Source of the DNA: Skeletonema tropicum
Taxonomy: Eukaryota; Bacillariophyta; Thalassiosirophyceae; Thalassiosirales; Thalassiosiraceae
DNA: 64,000 bases
Assembly (NCBI GenBank): GCA_037178625.1
Contig: CM074127.1
Span: 5,642,001 to 5,706,000, forward strand
Direction of reading: 5' to 3'
This document shows positions 46,489 through 57,531 of this stretch, piece after piece; positions within the stretch are counted from its first letter, which is position 1, and every line of letters begins with the position of its first letter. The position numbers and the translations under genes were made by a program. The notes below the pieces were generated by a model. It was given only the letters and a program-made list of their open reading frames with translations, did no database searches and was not told the origin of the DNA.

Positions 46489-46617
46489 TGACAAGCAGCT
46501 TCTTCAAGTCTTTTCATGTTATTTATGTTGCCTTCGTTCCTTTGTTCCTTCACCGCTGAAGAGAACTCGTCTGAACCCGAAGTGAATTTAGAGAAAGAGA
46601 GAGAGAGACACTGAACC

Positions 46618-48247
46618 CAATGTGTATTTAGAATTAGAGAGAGATATAGTACAATAAAGAGTAGAAAACATAACCAGCTCAACTATGTATTGTACCGTGG
46701 CGCTCACAGAAGTGGCCTGTGAAGCTGTCATTTCGTATTTGTTGAGTATTATTACTATTGACTTCTCATATAAGATGATTTGCACCCTTTCACCTACCTG
46801 CAAACATCTCGCTTCTACATGTGTAGGTCGAAGATTGCTGCAGCTGCAGCATATTTTAGTTGTAGATGGTCACATCCACCTTCATGGATTCAAAAACGAG
46901 TCTAGTGGCTAGTGACTTCGCAAGAAGAAGCAGTGAAATATTCTCCAAGACAAGATTTGTGCCTGGGGCCTATAATATTCGGCGTTAGACTCAAATGCAC
47001 AACAATTCGAGAGAGAGAGAGAGATGTGATTATCTTGAGCCGACGAGCCGGAGCTGGTTCGTTCTCATTTTGTGTACGAGATCAAATAAAAGCCATTAAT
47101 CTGCGTGACGTGACGATCAATTGCACAATTGGTCATTGAGGCAAAGATGTATGTATGTTCCTCGATGCTGCTGAATGTATTGTTCATGAAGCTGAGATGC
47201 CAGCAGCAACTTTGTCTCTTATGTATTTCAACGCCGCAATGATGCCTTCCTTGATGGAGCGTATGCTTTCATAAGTACATCATCCTCGAGCTCGAGGGGA
47301 TCTTGAGACTTGGAGATTGACAGAATGAGGAGGCGAAAGGGTAGAAGGGATGTGGATGGTTAAGCTGGGTAAAAAAAAGATGATGTGATGATCCCTTTTT
47401 CTTTTGGCACTGGCACTCGCTACTCCTACGAAAGCTTGTGTTCCTTGATGGAACTTACATGAAAGCTTATACTTATGTATGTTTTCCTTGATGGAGCGTA
47501 AGTATGCTTTCAAACATCATATGTAGGATGCATATCTCTCTCTCACAGAGATGCGTCATAAGAAGTAATGATAGATAGATGTGAGATGTGATGACCCAGT
47601 CCCTCTTTTCTTTACGGTCTTTCGGCACTGCACTCACTACTCCTACGAAATCAACCCCCTTCTCATACATACAGCCAAGCAATCGGTAATGACCCCAGCT
47701 ACCAAATACGGATTTTATGACAATAATTTGTCCTCTTTTCGGTACATTGTAATGCTCCATTGTCAAAATCCCTATGAAATACCTTTCCTAAACACCTTTT
47801 TTCAACCCATCCGTACCCTCCACGTATGCCAGCCCGGGGACATTTCTAGTCTTGTCTATGGTCATTATAGATGTAGTCCACGGCCAGGTTTCTTGCGTTT
47901 GTGTCCGCTCGACTTCATGTTGTTTGTGCGTGTTTCGCTCGCTCGTTTGTTGCTTGAGCCTCCTTGCTCGCTTGGGCCTCGATTCAACGAATGACCACGA
48001 CTATCGTCAGTTATCATCACTTTCTACTTGCAACGGCACGGGACAAACCAAAGTCATCACAACACACATCCTATCATAGTAAAGTTAGAAAGACAATACT
48101 TATACTATCACTAGAAAACAACAACTGGGTATAGACTTTCCATCATCTCCATCTTGGCCAAACCGTACGGCGCCCCAAAATAAATTTTAGTTTTTAAAAT
48201 TTGAAACTAGTCAATTCGCTCGCCACCCCTTTCATTTTCAAAAAAAA
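46618..48247. other. 3' flank of copy D and intergenic region
   Basis: 46618-47140 parallels 29780-30350, and 47145-47700 parallels 30430-30600 plus 37680-37790. A short internal repeat (CCTTGATGGAGCGTA) occurs at 47250 and 47489. Beyond 47700 I see no gene up to the exchanger start. Confidence 0.6.
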
Positions 48248-51200
48248 ATGAACAACAACAATAACAGCATCGAAGAGCAGTGGCTCCCCTCCCTCCTTCA
48301 CCACACTACAACCACAACCATTCGCAACAAAAAGGCGACAACCAAAAATAATAAAGCAGCACAACACTTCTACGGACAACACCGCCAAAAGCACACACTC
48401 CGCTTCCTATTCCGCTCTGTGTCATTTGTACTATTGGTGGGTGGATATGCCCTTTCGAATTATTGGCGGGATGGTAGTGCTGCTGTGGCATTGGTGACTA
48501 CGGAAACCAATGGTTTGAATGGTGGGAATTGGTTGAGGAGGAGGCTGAGTGAGGAGAGGGGATATTCGAATGATTATGGTAAGTCATTGGATTTTGAAGC
48601 ACAGCGATAGTGTGTAGTGGGGAGAAGACCGTTATAGTAAGGTGGAACACGTGACAATCTGAACGAATGGGCACCCCCCTCTCTCTCTATCGTTGATGGA
48701 GGGTCACCATGAGTAGTGTGATATATATTATTTTGACTTTGACATGGTGTCTCCGTCACTTCACTCCATATCAGGGGGGGCCGGGGCGGGCGGGAGGAGA
48801 CCGCTATCGTGACGCTATCAGGAAAGGGGGGGGATGGATGATAAATAAATATTGCTCCCCTGCCTGCCTCTCTCTATTATTGAAATGATTGTGGTCATTG
48901 TTTTCTCGATCAAGCATATGTTACTCATCATTACCACCTCTTTCTTTCTCTGTGTGTCCATCTTTTTGCTCCGCTCATCTCTCTATCTTTACAGAAGGTC
49001 CAATCAAAAATAATGACAAGACAAATTATTCATTCGATGCAACATCACGACTACTACAGACAAACGAAGCAACCAAAGAATTGGTGTGGACAGATGATGA
49101 TGATGAAGTTGACTGCACCGTCACAAAGGTAGCCAACCCATCATGGCTCGCAACCTTCTACGCCATTGGTATTATCTACATGTTCCTAGCCCTCGCCGTT
49201 GTCTGTGATGAATTCTTCGTCCCGGCCCTTGAAGAAATATCCTCCGAACATCATCTCAACCTATCCATGGATGTAGCCGGTGCGACATTAATGGCAGCGG
49301 GGGGGAGTGCTCCGGAATTATTTACCAGCTTTGTTGGGACGTTCCAAGAGACTGATATTGGGATTGGTACGATTGTGGGGAGTGCCGTGTTTAATGTGTT
49401 GTTTGTGATTGGGTGTTGTTCCATGCTTTCACGGGAGGTGTTAACATTGACGTGGTGGCCATTGTTTCGGGATTGTGTGTATTATGCGATGGGGTTGTTG
49501 GTGTTGACACTTTCGGTGGGGGTGTTTGGGAATGGGGAGGTGGTTTGGTATGAGGCACTTATTTTGTTGTGCATGTATGTTGGATATGTGGTGTTGATGT
49601 ATTATAATAGGAGGTTGTATAAGAGGTTGACGGGGAAGGAATTGGTGTTGCCTGGAGAGGAGGTGGAAGAGGAGGTAGAGGAGGATAGTGGTGTTGTTGT
49701 TGTGGAGGAAGAGAGCGCGGCTGCGGCGGCTGCTGCTGGTGCTGCTGCTGGAGATGAGGTTGTTGCTGCTTCTTCTTTGTCGGATAATGATGCCACTGCA
49801 GATGTGTCTAGTAGCGGCAACACTACTGAGAATAATGCCGCTTCGTTGGTTGCAGAAGAAGCGGTCATGATGGAAAATGGCCAAGGCGGCGGAGACAATA
49901 ATAATGGTGTGATATCTCCCAAGCCCTCTGTAGATTCGGCTAATCTTGCTCGAGCGAATAGCAATGGTGCTGCATCTCCTGTTACGTCACCTAGAAATGT
50001 ACCCAGGGGAGACTTTCGTTGGCCAAATACCTTCCGTGCGGGCGTGTTAAAGCTCCTGTTGCATCCTGAATCATGGGTAGAGAGGGGGGGATTGGGGATT
50101 GTGTCGAAAATTCAAGGAGATGTTGATACCGTGTTCAAGAAAATTGATTCCGATTGCAGTGGTGAAATTGATAAGGAAGAGTTGAGGCAGCTTTTTGCGG
50201 AATTGGGACATGAAATTAATGATGATGATTTCGAACAGGTGTTTCATTCTTTGGATTTGGATGGAAATGGATCGGTGAGTGCAAAGCGCTGAGTTTTTGA
50301 TTGTTTTATTTTTGATTGATTTACCTTTGCTATTTGTTCTTCTGTGGTCTTACTTTTCCTCTCTTTTCCTCATTTGTGTGCTCAATCAATCAATACCATT
50401 ATACGAATTTAGATATGCGAGGAAGAATTTGCAAAATGGTACATCAGTTCGCAAGAGCGCATTCTATCCAAGGTGAAACCCATCTTTGATCAATTTGATA
50501 CAGACAAATCTGGAACAATCGACCGCGACGAGGTGCGACAACTTCTCAAAAGAATCGAACCGAGAGTCACCGAGGATGATGTGGATGAGGCTCTCGAGGC
50601 CATGTATAAGAGTGGATCGAAGGAGGAAATTACGTATGAGGAGTTTGCGGATTGGTACGTCCACTCACTAATTTACACTCGGCAGCAGAAGGAGGCTGAG
50701 AAACAAATCGAGGAGGAATCGCACGGGGTGTGCGAGATCCTAAAGCCTCCACGGGGAGAAGGGATCGGAGCATGGCTGAAATATTTGATAGTGTTGCCTC
50801 TTGTTTTGTGCCTCACGGTAACGATACCGGATGTGCGAAGACCAGGACTGGGAAAATGGTGCTACCTCTCATTCGTCCTATCGATTGCGTGGATTGGACT
50901 TTTCTCGTACTTTATGGTAGATTGGGCAGATACTCTTGGAAACACAATCGGCATTCCGTCTGTGATTATGGGACTTACGTTTTTGGCTGCTGGAACGTCG
51001 GTGCCAGACTTGTTGTCAAGTGTGATTGTAGCGCGAATGGGTGAAGGAGACATGGCCGTTTCAAGCTCTATTGGAAGCAACATCTTTGATATTCTTGTTG
51101 GATTGCCACTCCCATGGCTCATCTTCACAATTTGGCCTACAACACCTGATAGCGTAGTGGTGAGTAGATTTGTTTGACTTGATAGATTTCGCATGTCCTC

Positions 51201-51439
51201 AAATGTCGTACACATCACCTCTCTCAACATCGTTTGTCATTTTTCAGATTTCCGCAAATGGAATTTGGAAGGATATATTTATATTGATAGGAATGTTAGT
51301 GGCAATCGTCATAATAGTTCATTGCCAAGGGTGGAGGATGACGCGGACATTAGGGGTTCTAATGTTCGTTTTGTATTTTCTCTTCCTTGCACAGGCCATC
51401 GTATATGAATATTTTACCAACGCATGTTTTGGAAAGTAG
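48248..51439 (+). CDS. K+-dependent Na+/Ca2+ exchanger-like protein with EF-hands (NCKX-type)
   Basis: Four exons: 48248-48578, 48995-50274, 50413-51159 and 51248-51439 (849 residues; phases agree). The N-terminus is Asn-rich with one hydrophobic segment (VSFVLLVGGYALSNYW). Exon 2 has the first exchanger half with the alpha-1 repeat GATLMAAGGSAPELFTS (about 206-222). The cytoplasmic loop carries an Ala/Glu-rich stretch and EF-hands: DSDCSGEIDKEE, DLDGNGSICEEE (spanning the splice) and DTDKSGTIDRDE, plus a degenerate fourth. Exon 3 brings the alpha-2 repeat GLTFLAAGTSVPDLLSS (about 724-740) and SNIFDILVGLPLPW, the NCKX-type element. It should exchange Na+ for Ca2+ (and probably K+) across a membrane, with Ca2+ sensing built in. 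The EF-hand insertion in place of the CBD domains of animal NCX is notable. Confidence 0.88.
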
Positions 51440-51779
51440 AAAATTACAGGGCAATGACTCTGGGAGAGTGTATGATTCCTAGCAATAGTGTATAGATGTA
51501 GATAATCTTTCACTAGAATACTGACATAGATAGCTTCAATATATTATTTCCCACCTACTACACTGATGGACGTTATGTACTTCCCCCCAAGAATAACAAA
51601 CTGATTGGTGACAGGTTTCCCTAATTTAATCTGTCACAGTCAGCTCGGCAGCTGGCCATGGAGGGAAGCCTCCCGACCGCCCTCTTCGGAATGGAAAAGC
51701 TATGGATGCCAAATGTCAACTGTTCAGGGAGTCATCGAGTTAATTTGCAGTTGTGGGAAGAAGGATGGTTGAATCTCGC
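51440..51779. other. Intergenic region
   Basis: 340 bases between convergent gene ends. Nothing identified. Confidence 0.5.
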
Positions 51780-52886
51780 TCAGTAATACTGCCGAGATCC
51801 TCCATTTCTTCTGCTGTTGTTGTTGCTGTTGTTGTTGTCTCCGTATGGATACGAGGATTGATAGTAACCTCCGAAGCCAGGAGGACGCGATCGTGATCGT
51901 GACGAGTCGCCTCTAGAAGGTCCTCCAAATGGACAATGATAACAAGATGTATTGAAGAAGTCATGGTCAAAGTTTGAAGAGGCATGTTCCTCCCTGGTGG
52001 CGTAGTACGAATGCGATCCTGGAGCACGACGCTGATGCCCAGATCTACTAGATGAATTATTGGACGAAGTTGTTGGATATGATGATCGACGATCATACCG
52101 AGCTCTCTTGCTCTCACTTTTCAAGACTTCATATGAAGATCCGAGGACTTTAAATGCTTCAGCTGACATGGGATGGAGATTCTTGTCCGGGTGGATCTGC
52201 AGAGCTAATCGCCGATATGCCATTTTGACTTCATCTTGTGAAGCGCTGGAGGTGATTTTGAGAACCCTGTAATGTGAACCTCTACCACTTTTGCTTGCTT
52301 GAATTATCTCCTCCACGATTTCAGCTTGCTCTGCAGTGAATCGATCTATTGTTCGTTGGCGAATAGGCTCATTGGATGTAGTCGAAGGTGCAAATGTTGT
52401 TCCGGACCCTCTGTCACGGGAGCAATTGCTGTTGTTGCGCGGATGCTCCTCCCTGTATCCACCACTATTGTGACGATTGCTCGAAGGTTTGCTTTGATAC
52501 TTGCCACAGTAGGTCTTTCTTGAATTTGCTGCCTTGTTACTGCGTCCATCTCTGCTTCTAACCTCTTCCTCGTATACAACAATGTTCAGGTTTTGGAAGC
52601 AACTGTCAATTCCATCCTCCTCCGCATCCACTTCAGCTTCATTTGAATCATGGCCTCCGCCAAATCTCTCGTTTGCCCACTTTCTCGCTCGAGCTTTCGC
52701 TTCTTCCTTTGATATGGGGTTCTTCGACTTCCTCACAGCAGCAGTAGCCTTGTTCTTCCCGACGCCGAGGGTATCACGAGCCCATATCCTAGCTCTTTCC
52801 TTGGCTTCTGCTCGTAATTTTTGCTTTTCTGTAGGAGCACGCTGTTGTTGTTGTTGCTGCTGCTGCTGCTTTGACTTGTTGACCAT
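51780..52886 (-). CDS. J-domain (DnaJ-like) protein
   Basis: I chose the ATG at 52886 (MVNKSKQQQ), giving 368 residues. The frame is open 130 codons further upstream, but that part is unlike protein and reads through leader sequence. The J-domain (about 203-265) runs from GSHYRVLKITSSASQDEVKM through YRRLALQIHPDKNLH, with HPD at 232-234, to YEVLKSESKRARYD. A segment TAEQAEIVEEII precedes it, as in DNAJB12/B14-like proteins, but no membrane segment follows. The N-terminus has a Gln run and two related units, EAKERARIWARDTLGVG and EAKARARKWANERFGGG. The C-terminus is Ser/Gly/Asn/Tyr-rich. It probably recruits an Hsp70; client and compartment are unknown. Confidence 0.82.
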   Translation of the reverse strand: MVNKSKQQQQQQQQQRAPTEKQKLRAEAKERARIWARDTLGVGKNKATAAVRKSKNPISKEEAKARARKWANERFGGGHDSNEAEVDAEEDGIDSCFQNLNIVVYEEEVRSRDGRSNKAANSRKTYCGKYQSKPSSNRHNSGGYREEHPRNNSNCSRDRGSGTTFAPSTTSNEPIRQRTIDRFTAEQAEIVEEIIQASKSGRGSHYRVLKITSSASQDEVKMAYRRLALQIHPDKNLHPMSAEAFKVLGSSYEVLKSESKRARYDRRSSYPTTSSNNSSSRSGHQRRAPGSHSYYATREEHASSNFDHDFFNTSCYHCPFGGPSRGDSSRSRSRPPGFGGYYQSSYPYGDNNNSNNNSRRNGGSRQYY

Positions 52887-53569
52887 TTTGTTAGTTGTTG
52901 AGTTGCTCTCTGTAGTTGTACTCTGGTAGAGATGGAAGAGGGGATGAGGATGAGAGCAACAAATGGTCCATACAATAGAAGAGAGCTGTAATTGATGCCA
53001 CAAGACTGTTTTCAGTTTCATGCTGATCAAGCGTTGAACGGACATTTCAGTCGCACGATGTGGGCAGTCGGTCTTTATGTGCATAGCTCTCATATGAATG
53101 AATTGCCCGCCGGGTCCGACCTTGAAGCGAAAAGACGCACCCTCCCCGACACGCCACAGTATTAACTGAAAAAGGTATCTATTGAGTAAGATTTTGGTTC
53201 TAATGATGTAATAGATACAATAAATTTTGCTGATGTTAATTATATTCTCCCCTCCCCTTCCACATCTCAATGCCAATTATTATTTGATTGCTGCATCTGC
53301 ATACTCTCTATGACTATAATCTGCCCCGCCCAACTCCGCCTTTTGAATCAAACTTTGATAAGTTAACACCCAACTAATAAAGAATAGTGGATGACAGCCA
53401 TGATGTGACTCTCCCCTTCTAGTATCACCATCATCTAATAGATGGTCTATTCCCTTCTATCTATGTTTATGCTATCCCCCCTTGCCCTTGCCTCGCCCAA
53501 TCTTAAGCTACACTCTTCCCACACACACACATCCCACACATACACCAGGCCACAGGGTGTGTCCAACAA
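52887..53569. other. Intergenic region
   Basis: The upstream region of the J-domain gene and the downstream region of the HU gene. ACAC runs occur near 53520. Nothing else seen. Confidence 0.5.
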
Positions 53570-54124
53570 TTAACGATCAGGATTACAGAGGTCCTTAAAA
53601 GTCTTACTCGCCGTAAAACTAGGACTATAACTCTCCCTAATATCAATCTCCTCCCCAGTCTTGGGGTTCCGTCCCTTCCTCGCCGCCCTATACGTCAATT
53701 TGAACGTTCCAAATCCCGGCAGGGAAATGCGCTTGCGGCCCACTGCGATCTCTTCGGTGATGATGGATAGGATGCTGGAGAGGGCGTGTTCGGATTCGGA
53801 TTTGGTGAGGCCTGTTTTTTGGGAGATGGCGGATACGAATTCGGCTTTTTTGAAGTTGATCACTTCGTCTTTGGTGGAAGAAGTGGTGGAGGATTTCTTC
53901 TTTTTTTTGGTGGTGGATTTTTTAGTGGTGGTGGCGGATTTCTTTTTGGTAGCGTACATTACTGTGGTAGCGGGACGAGCTGTGTTGCTGGCTCCCTTGA
54001 GTTTGAGAGGGGTGATGGGCGATGATGATTTGATGACATCAGTGGAGGATGGCGGAGTGAATGCATCGATGCTGACGGTGGCGACGAATAATGTCAGGAT
54101 TACTGAGAGAAGTGTTCTCTTCAT
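53570..54124 (-). CDS. Plastid-targeted HU/IHF-type DNA-binding protein
   Basis: 184 residues. A signal peptide (KRTLLSVILTLFVATVSIDA) is followed at residue 22 by FTPPSS. This is the A|F junction that directs proteins into secondary plastids of diatoms, with a Ser/Thr/Lys-rich transit-like stretch after it. The HU fold covers about 90-181: KKAEFVSAISQKTGLTKSES, then LPGFGTFKLTYRAARKGRNP, and KTGEEIDIRESYSPSFTASK, including the DNA-grasping arm (GRNPKTGEEI). It binds and bends DNA as a dimer, here most likely packing the plastid nucleoid. A Lys/Thr/Ser-rich linker (59-85) resembles eukaryotic chromatin tails. The gene is nuclear, of bacterial or plastid ancestry. Confidence 0.88.
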   Translation of the reverse strand: MKRTLLSVILTLFVATVSIDAFTPPSSTDVIKSSSPITPLKLKGASNTARPATTVMYATKKKSATTTKKSTTKKKKKSSTTSSTKDEVINFKKAEFVSAISQKTGLTKSESEHALSSILSIITEEIAVGRKRISLPGFGTFKLTYRAARKGRNPKTGEEIDIRESYSPSFTASKTFKDLCNPDR

Positions 54125-54376
54125 TTTTATGTAGCAAGCAGCGATAATATGTATTGATATAATGCTGTTAGGCGGATGTTAATGATGGTAAGTAGTACTT
54201 ATGGTGCGATCAGAGCGGACGATATGGTCACGATGTGTCATGAACTGCAAGTAAGTGCGTTGATCTTGTGGTGATGGGTTGGGTGATGGATGATGGATGA
54301 TGATGTGATCGTGATGTGTGATGTGTGATGAGTGATGATGTGTTAGTTTGAGGAATGTGGAATCTTTTCTGTCAGT
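54125..54376. other. Upstream region of the HU gene
   Basis: Contains a GATGATG/TGTGATG-rich stretch at 54270-54345. No gene. Confidence 0.5.
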
Positions 54377-55073
54377 CTACCGCGCAAAAAAATTGCTCCC
54401 TGCAAAAAATTGTTCCAGCGCGCTCTCACGCACAAAAGTAGCTTACAACCATGTCAGCACACCCCCTCCACGATGGCCAATAATACACATTCGACAAAAA
54501 AGGCGATTGGGAATGCCAAACTAAACACTATCCGAATATAATTATTCCTTGGATGACCCATCTATATCTAGTCCTCATTGAGTTATCTTCAATTGTTCCT
54601 GGGTGATTTTCAACATTTTTCTAGTTAAAATCACTAGGTAAAATCGCCTAAACAACCCATCTGACCCATGCTAATTAACCACTTCAGGACAAATACAAAA
54701 AATTAACGGAAATCTTAAAGTACGTCATGGTTGGCCCTCCAGGGGCGAAATTATCTACAATTATCTAGAGCAATGTCACAAGTTACTACCCTTCGAGTGT
54801 AATTAAGCAAATAACCACAAATACAGCAGTTACAATGTTGACCAGTGGCTCTATCGACAGCCAATAATGTGTGCTATCACATAAAACCTGGTTATTCTAG
54901 TGCACAAGTATACCAAGAAGCTTACCAGGCTACGGAGTGGATATGTCGACATGGTTGCTAGGAATTTTGTGCGAGTTCGAGTTGGAACTCGTGACTAAAG
55001 TGCTTGCTAATCACTGTTTTTACTAGCGAACTCGGGACCTAAATGCTCCTGGAGCAATTTTTTTGCGCGGTAG
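54377..55073. mobile_element. 697-bp non-autonomous element with 23-bp perfect inverted ends
   Basis: The left end begins CTACCGCGCAAAAAAATTGC, and the right end is its exact inverse over 23 bases (55051-55073). CAGT directly borders both sides (54373-54376 and 55074-55077), a possible 4-bp target duplication. No frame of note is inside. It includes an inverted relative of the motif at 12790 and 24518. The superfamily is not assigned. Confidence 0.8.
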
Positions 55074-55156
55074 CAGTGAGTGAGGAGAGACCAAGGGTAA
55101 ATAAGCGGAGAGACGGACAGGTTTTCTCCTGAACACTTCTTGGCTCTCTACATACT

Positions 55157-56040
55157 TTGCTGTGGTACTTGCTTCTCATCTATCAAACGCCAGATGTGGA
55201 TTTCTACGAGACCTGGGCACCTGTGGTTCAGTGGACAACGGTGCGCATGATGTTAATTCTTGCAACTCAATTGAGTCTAACGTCATACTCTGCTGCTGTC
55301 AGTTGTGCCTATCTGACTCTGATATTGATAGCGAAGTGTGCGTGGAGATGCTAAAGAGATTTCAGTTCATGTTCAAGAACAAGAAACCTTGGAGTGGGAG
55401 GGTGTTGAAGCTGTTCAAGAGTCTGTACGGACTAAGGCAAGTGACCGAGTCTAGAAGTCTTACATATGGTCTGGAACAACTGAACATTGCACCCTTGCTT
55501 GTTCGCTGGTGAGAAGGTGATCGCTGCGACATTTTGTTCCTTGTGCGAAAGACGACGCTGATATTGAGAAGCTCGTGGTGGATCTTCGCAATACTGGGCT
55601 TTTACTTTAGAAGCAGAGCTCTCACTGGATTCCTTGGAGTAAGTAGATATGAAACCTACAAAATTAGATGCGGCAGGAGAGGCAACCGAGATGAAGCTTA
55701 CGCAGTATGGATTGATCGACAGAATCACAAATCTCGGTCAGGGGTTAGCTACACCAGTTGAATCTTCGAAGCCACTCACTAGAGATGTCAATGGAGATCC
55801 TTATATTGAAGACTTCAACTTCAACTAAGCCGCGGTCGTACATACAACACTGGTCACACTCGCCCTGAACTCGCCTACGCAATCAATCAATGTGCTAGTT
55901 ACATGTTCAAGTTCAACCCTAACAGCGCTCGGGCGAGCTAGCGTTGATTAGAATTGGGAAGTATTTGGAGGAAACTTGCACGAAAGGCCTCATTCTCATC
56001 ATCAAGCCATCTGGAGGATTGATATTATGCTCATGCTAAT
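55157..56040 (+). pseudogene. Degenerate Ty1/copia reverse transcriptase and RNase H segment
   Basis: Conserved copia pieces lie in order across changing frames: DVDFYETWAPVVQWTTVRMM, LKLFKSLYGLRQ, KDDADIEKLVVDLRNTGLLL, ESSKPLTRDVNGDPYIEDFN, INQCASYMFKFNP-like text and IGKYLEGTCTKGLILIIKPS. Stops and frameshifts are frequent. No LTRs found nearby. It abuts the inverted-repeat element. Confidence 0.82.
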
Positions 56041-56584
56041 GCTCATGCTAATGATGTGCAACAGAGAGCGGCTGCGATATTACTGGGCATAATGATGCTT
56101 TCCATGTATATTTAGCAGCAGAAGGCCTGGTTGCGTCTGTAACTATGGTACAGCGCCTGAAACGCAGCATTCCTTTGCAGGTGGTTGATGAGAGGAGCAG
56201 GAGAATAGAAGAGTGATATCGCTGCAGATGCAGAGATAAGCTGTTGGAAAGACCCGACTTGGGCCCAAAAATGTGATGTATTTAGAGTGAGATGCACTCA
56301 ACACTCGCATGAACATCCTTCAACGATATTTTCTTGCACAAAATGAATGCACTCCCCCGGCCTACATTTCTCTCCCATGTGATATGCTCAGATTCAGATC
56401 TCCATGATCTACTGCGGCGTGTCTAAGGTTTTGGAATGATCTCATCCCGAGCTGTTCATCTTGTTTACTATTATTTTTATCGTTGCCCCTAGACCTAAAA
56501 AACAAATAATTGTGTTAAAGTTAAAGACTACCCTTCGTATGACAATTCATTACAAATACAACATGAAAAGCTCTCTCTCTCTCT
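56041..56584. other. Intergenic region
   Basis: GCTCATGCTAAT is repeated near 56028-56050, and a CT run lies at 56572-56586. No gene seen. Confidence 0.5.
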
Positions 56585-57531
56585 CTAGGCCATGAAATAG
56601 ATAACTCCAGCAAGGAAGGAAGCAGCTCCGGTTAGACCAGCAGTAGCAGCGCCCGATGCTCCATCTCCCATAGCAGGAGCAGTCTCTTCGTCGTGATCAT
56701 CATGTCCATGATCATGGTCATCATGATCATCCTCACAGACAAGCTGGTTGTCAACACCATCATAGTTACACTTGTGGATTCCACAAGGCACTTCCAAATC
56801 ATGAATACCGTCCTCAGAAGCCGAAGAAATAGTGTCATGAGGACACTTATCATGCTGATAACGCAGGGTGAAGTAAAGATCCTTACATTCATCAGATGAA
56901 CAATCTTGCACACAGTCATTCAAGATAAGGGCAGCGTAGGCATCATCACCGGGGCCCTTGTCGCAGGTTCCCACAGGGCAATCCTCTGCGCCCTCGGTGG
57001 CCTTTCGGTCGATGGCACATGCATTACATGCGATGTCAAAATCGTGGAAGCCATCTTCAATATCTTCGGGAATTCCCTCTTCGGGACAATAATCGTGGTG
57101 GCTTTGAACAATGAGGTAGTGCCTGAAACATTCGGGTGCTTCGTCCTCAGTGCAGACCGCGGCACAGTTGTTAGATTTGAGGAAAGTCATGGACTCCATC
57201 ATCTGGTGTATGTGTATAATAATAAGAATGAAACAAAGATGAATTGAGAAGAATCAGATCATAACGATATGTAGCAACAAGAGAACATCACCAGTAGCAT
57301 AGCAGCATATACATCGTAGATAGATAGTCATACATATATCGTTTCCTGGCCCGATGCCGAATGCTGACGCAGCACATTACTCACCGTGTCAATATCCTCA
57401 CAATTGATTTCAAATTCAAACTCAATGGCCTCACATGCGCAAGAATGAACGTCTACCTCGAGAGAACGCTCGGCACTGCAGGCGTTAACGAGGGTGGCAG
57501 ATAGGAAAAGGGCCTTGGATAGTCTCATCAT
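56585..57531 (-). CDS. Secreted His/Cys-rich protein with duplicated domain, possible metal binder
   Basis: Two exons, 57531-57385 and 57202-56585 (254 residues), with a GTGAGT donor and an ACCAG acceptor in phase 0. A signal peptide (MMRLSKALFLSATLVNACSA) leads two related units of about 70 residues. Unit 1 is CFRHYLIVQSHHDYCPEEGI, then EDGFHDFDIACNAC. Unit 2 is CKDLYFTLRYQHDKCPHDTI, then EDGIHDLEVPCGIHKC. Each has an HD-x-C-P element and a later HD. Then follow a His/Asp chain (DDHDDHDHGHDDHDEE) and a hydrophobic C-terminus (AASFLAGVIYFMA), perhaps a GPI signal or membrane anchor. This suggests cell-surface metal binding; the function is inferred. The gene runs divergently from the phytotransferrin-like gene. 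Confidence 0.72.

Larger units (their letters stand above)
39711..46617 (+). repeat. Nearly perfect tandem array, 2872-bp period, about 2.4 units
   Basis: Coordinates in copies B, C and D differ by exactly 2872 bases for every gene element. The sequence is the same apart from at least one substitution (42495 A versus 45367 C, CATTCATCC against CATTCCTCC). Similarity drops to ordinary paralogue level before 39711 and after 46617. The unit covers one gene with its promoter and about 1.5 kb of flank. Confidence 0.9.

Noticed and set aside
52887..53276. An extra 130 codons upstream of the J-domain protein in the same frame
   Set aside because: Composition is not protein-like, and the Met before the Gln run is a better start.
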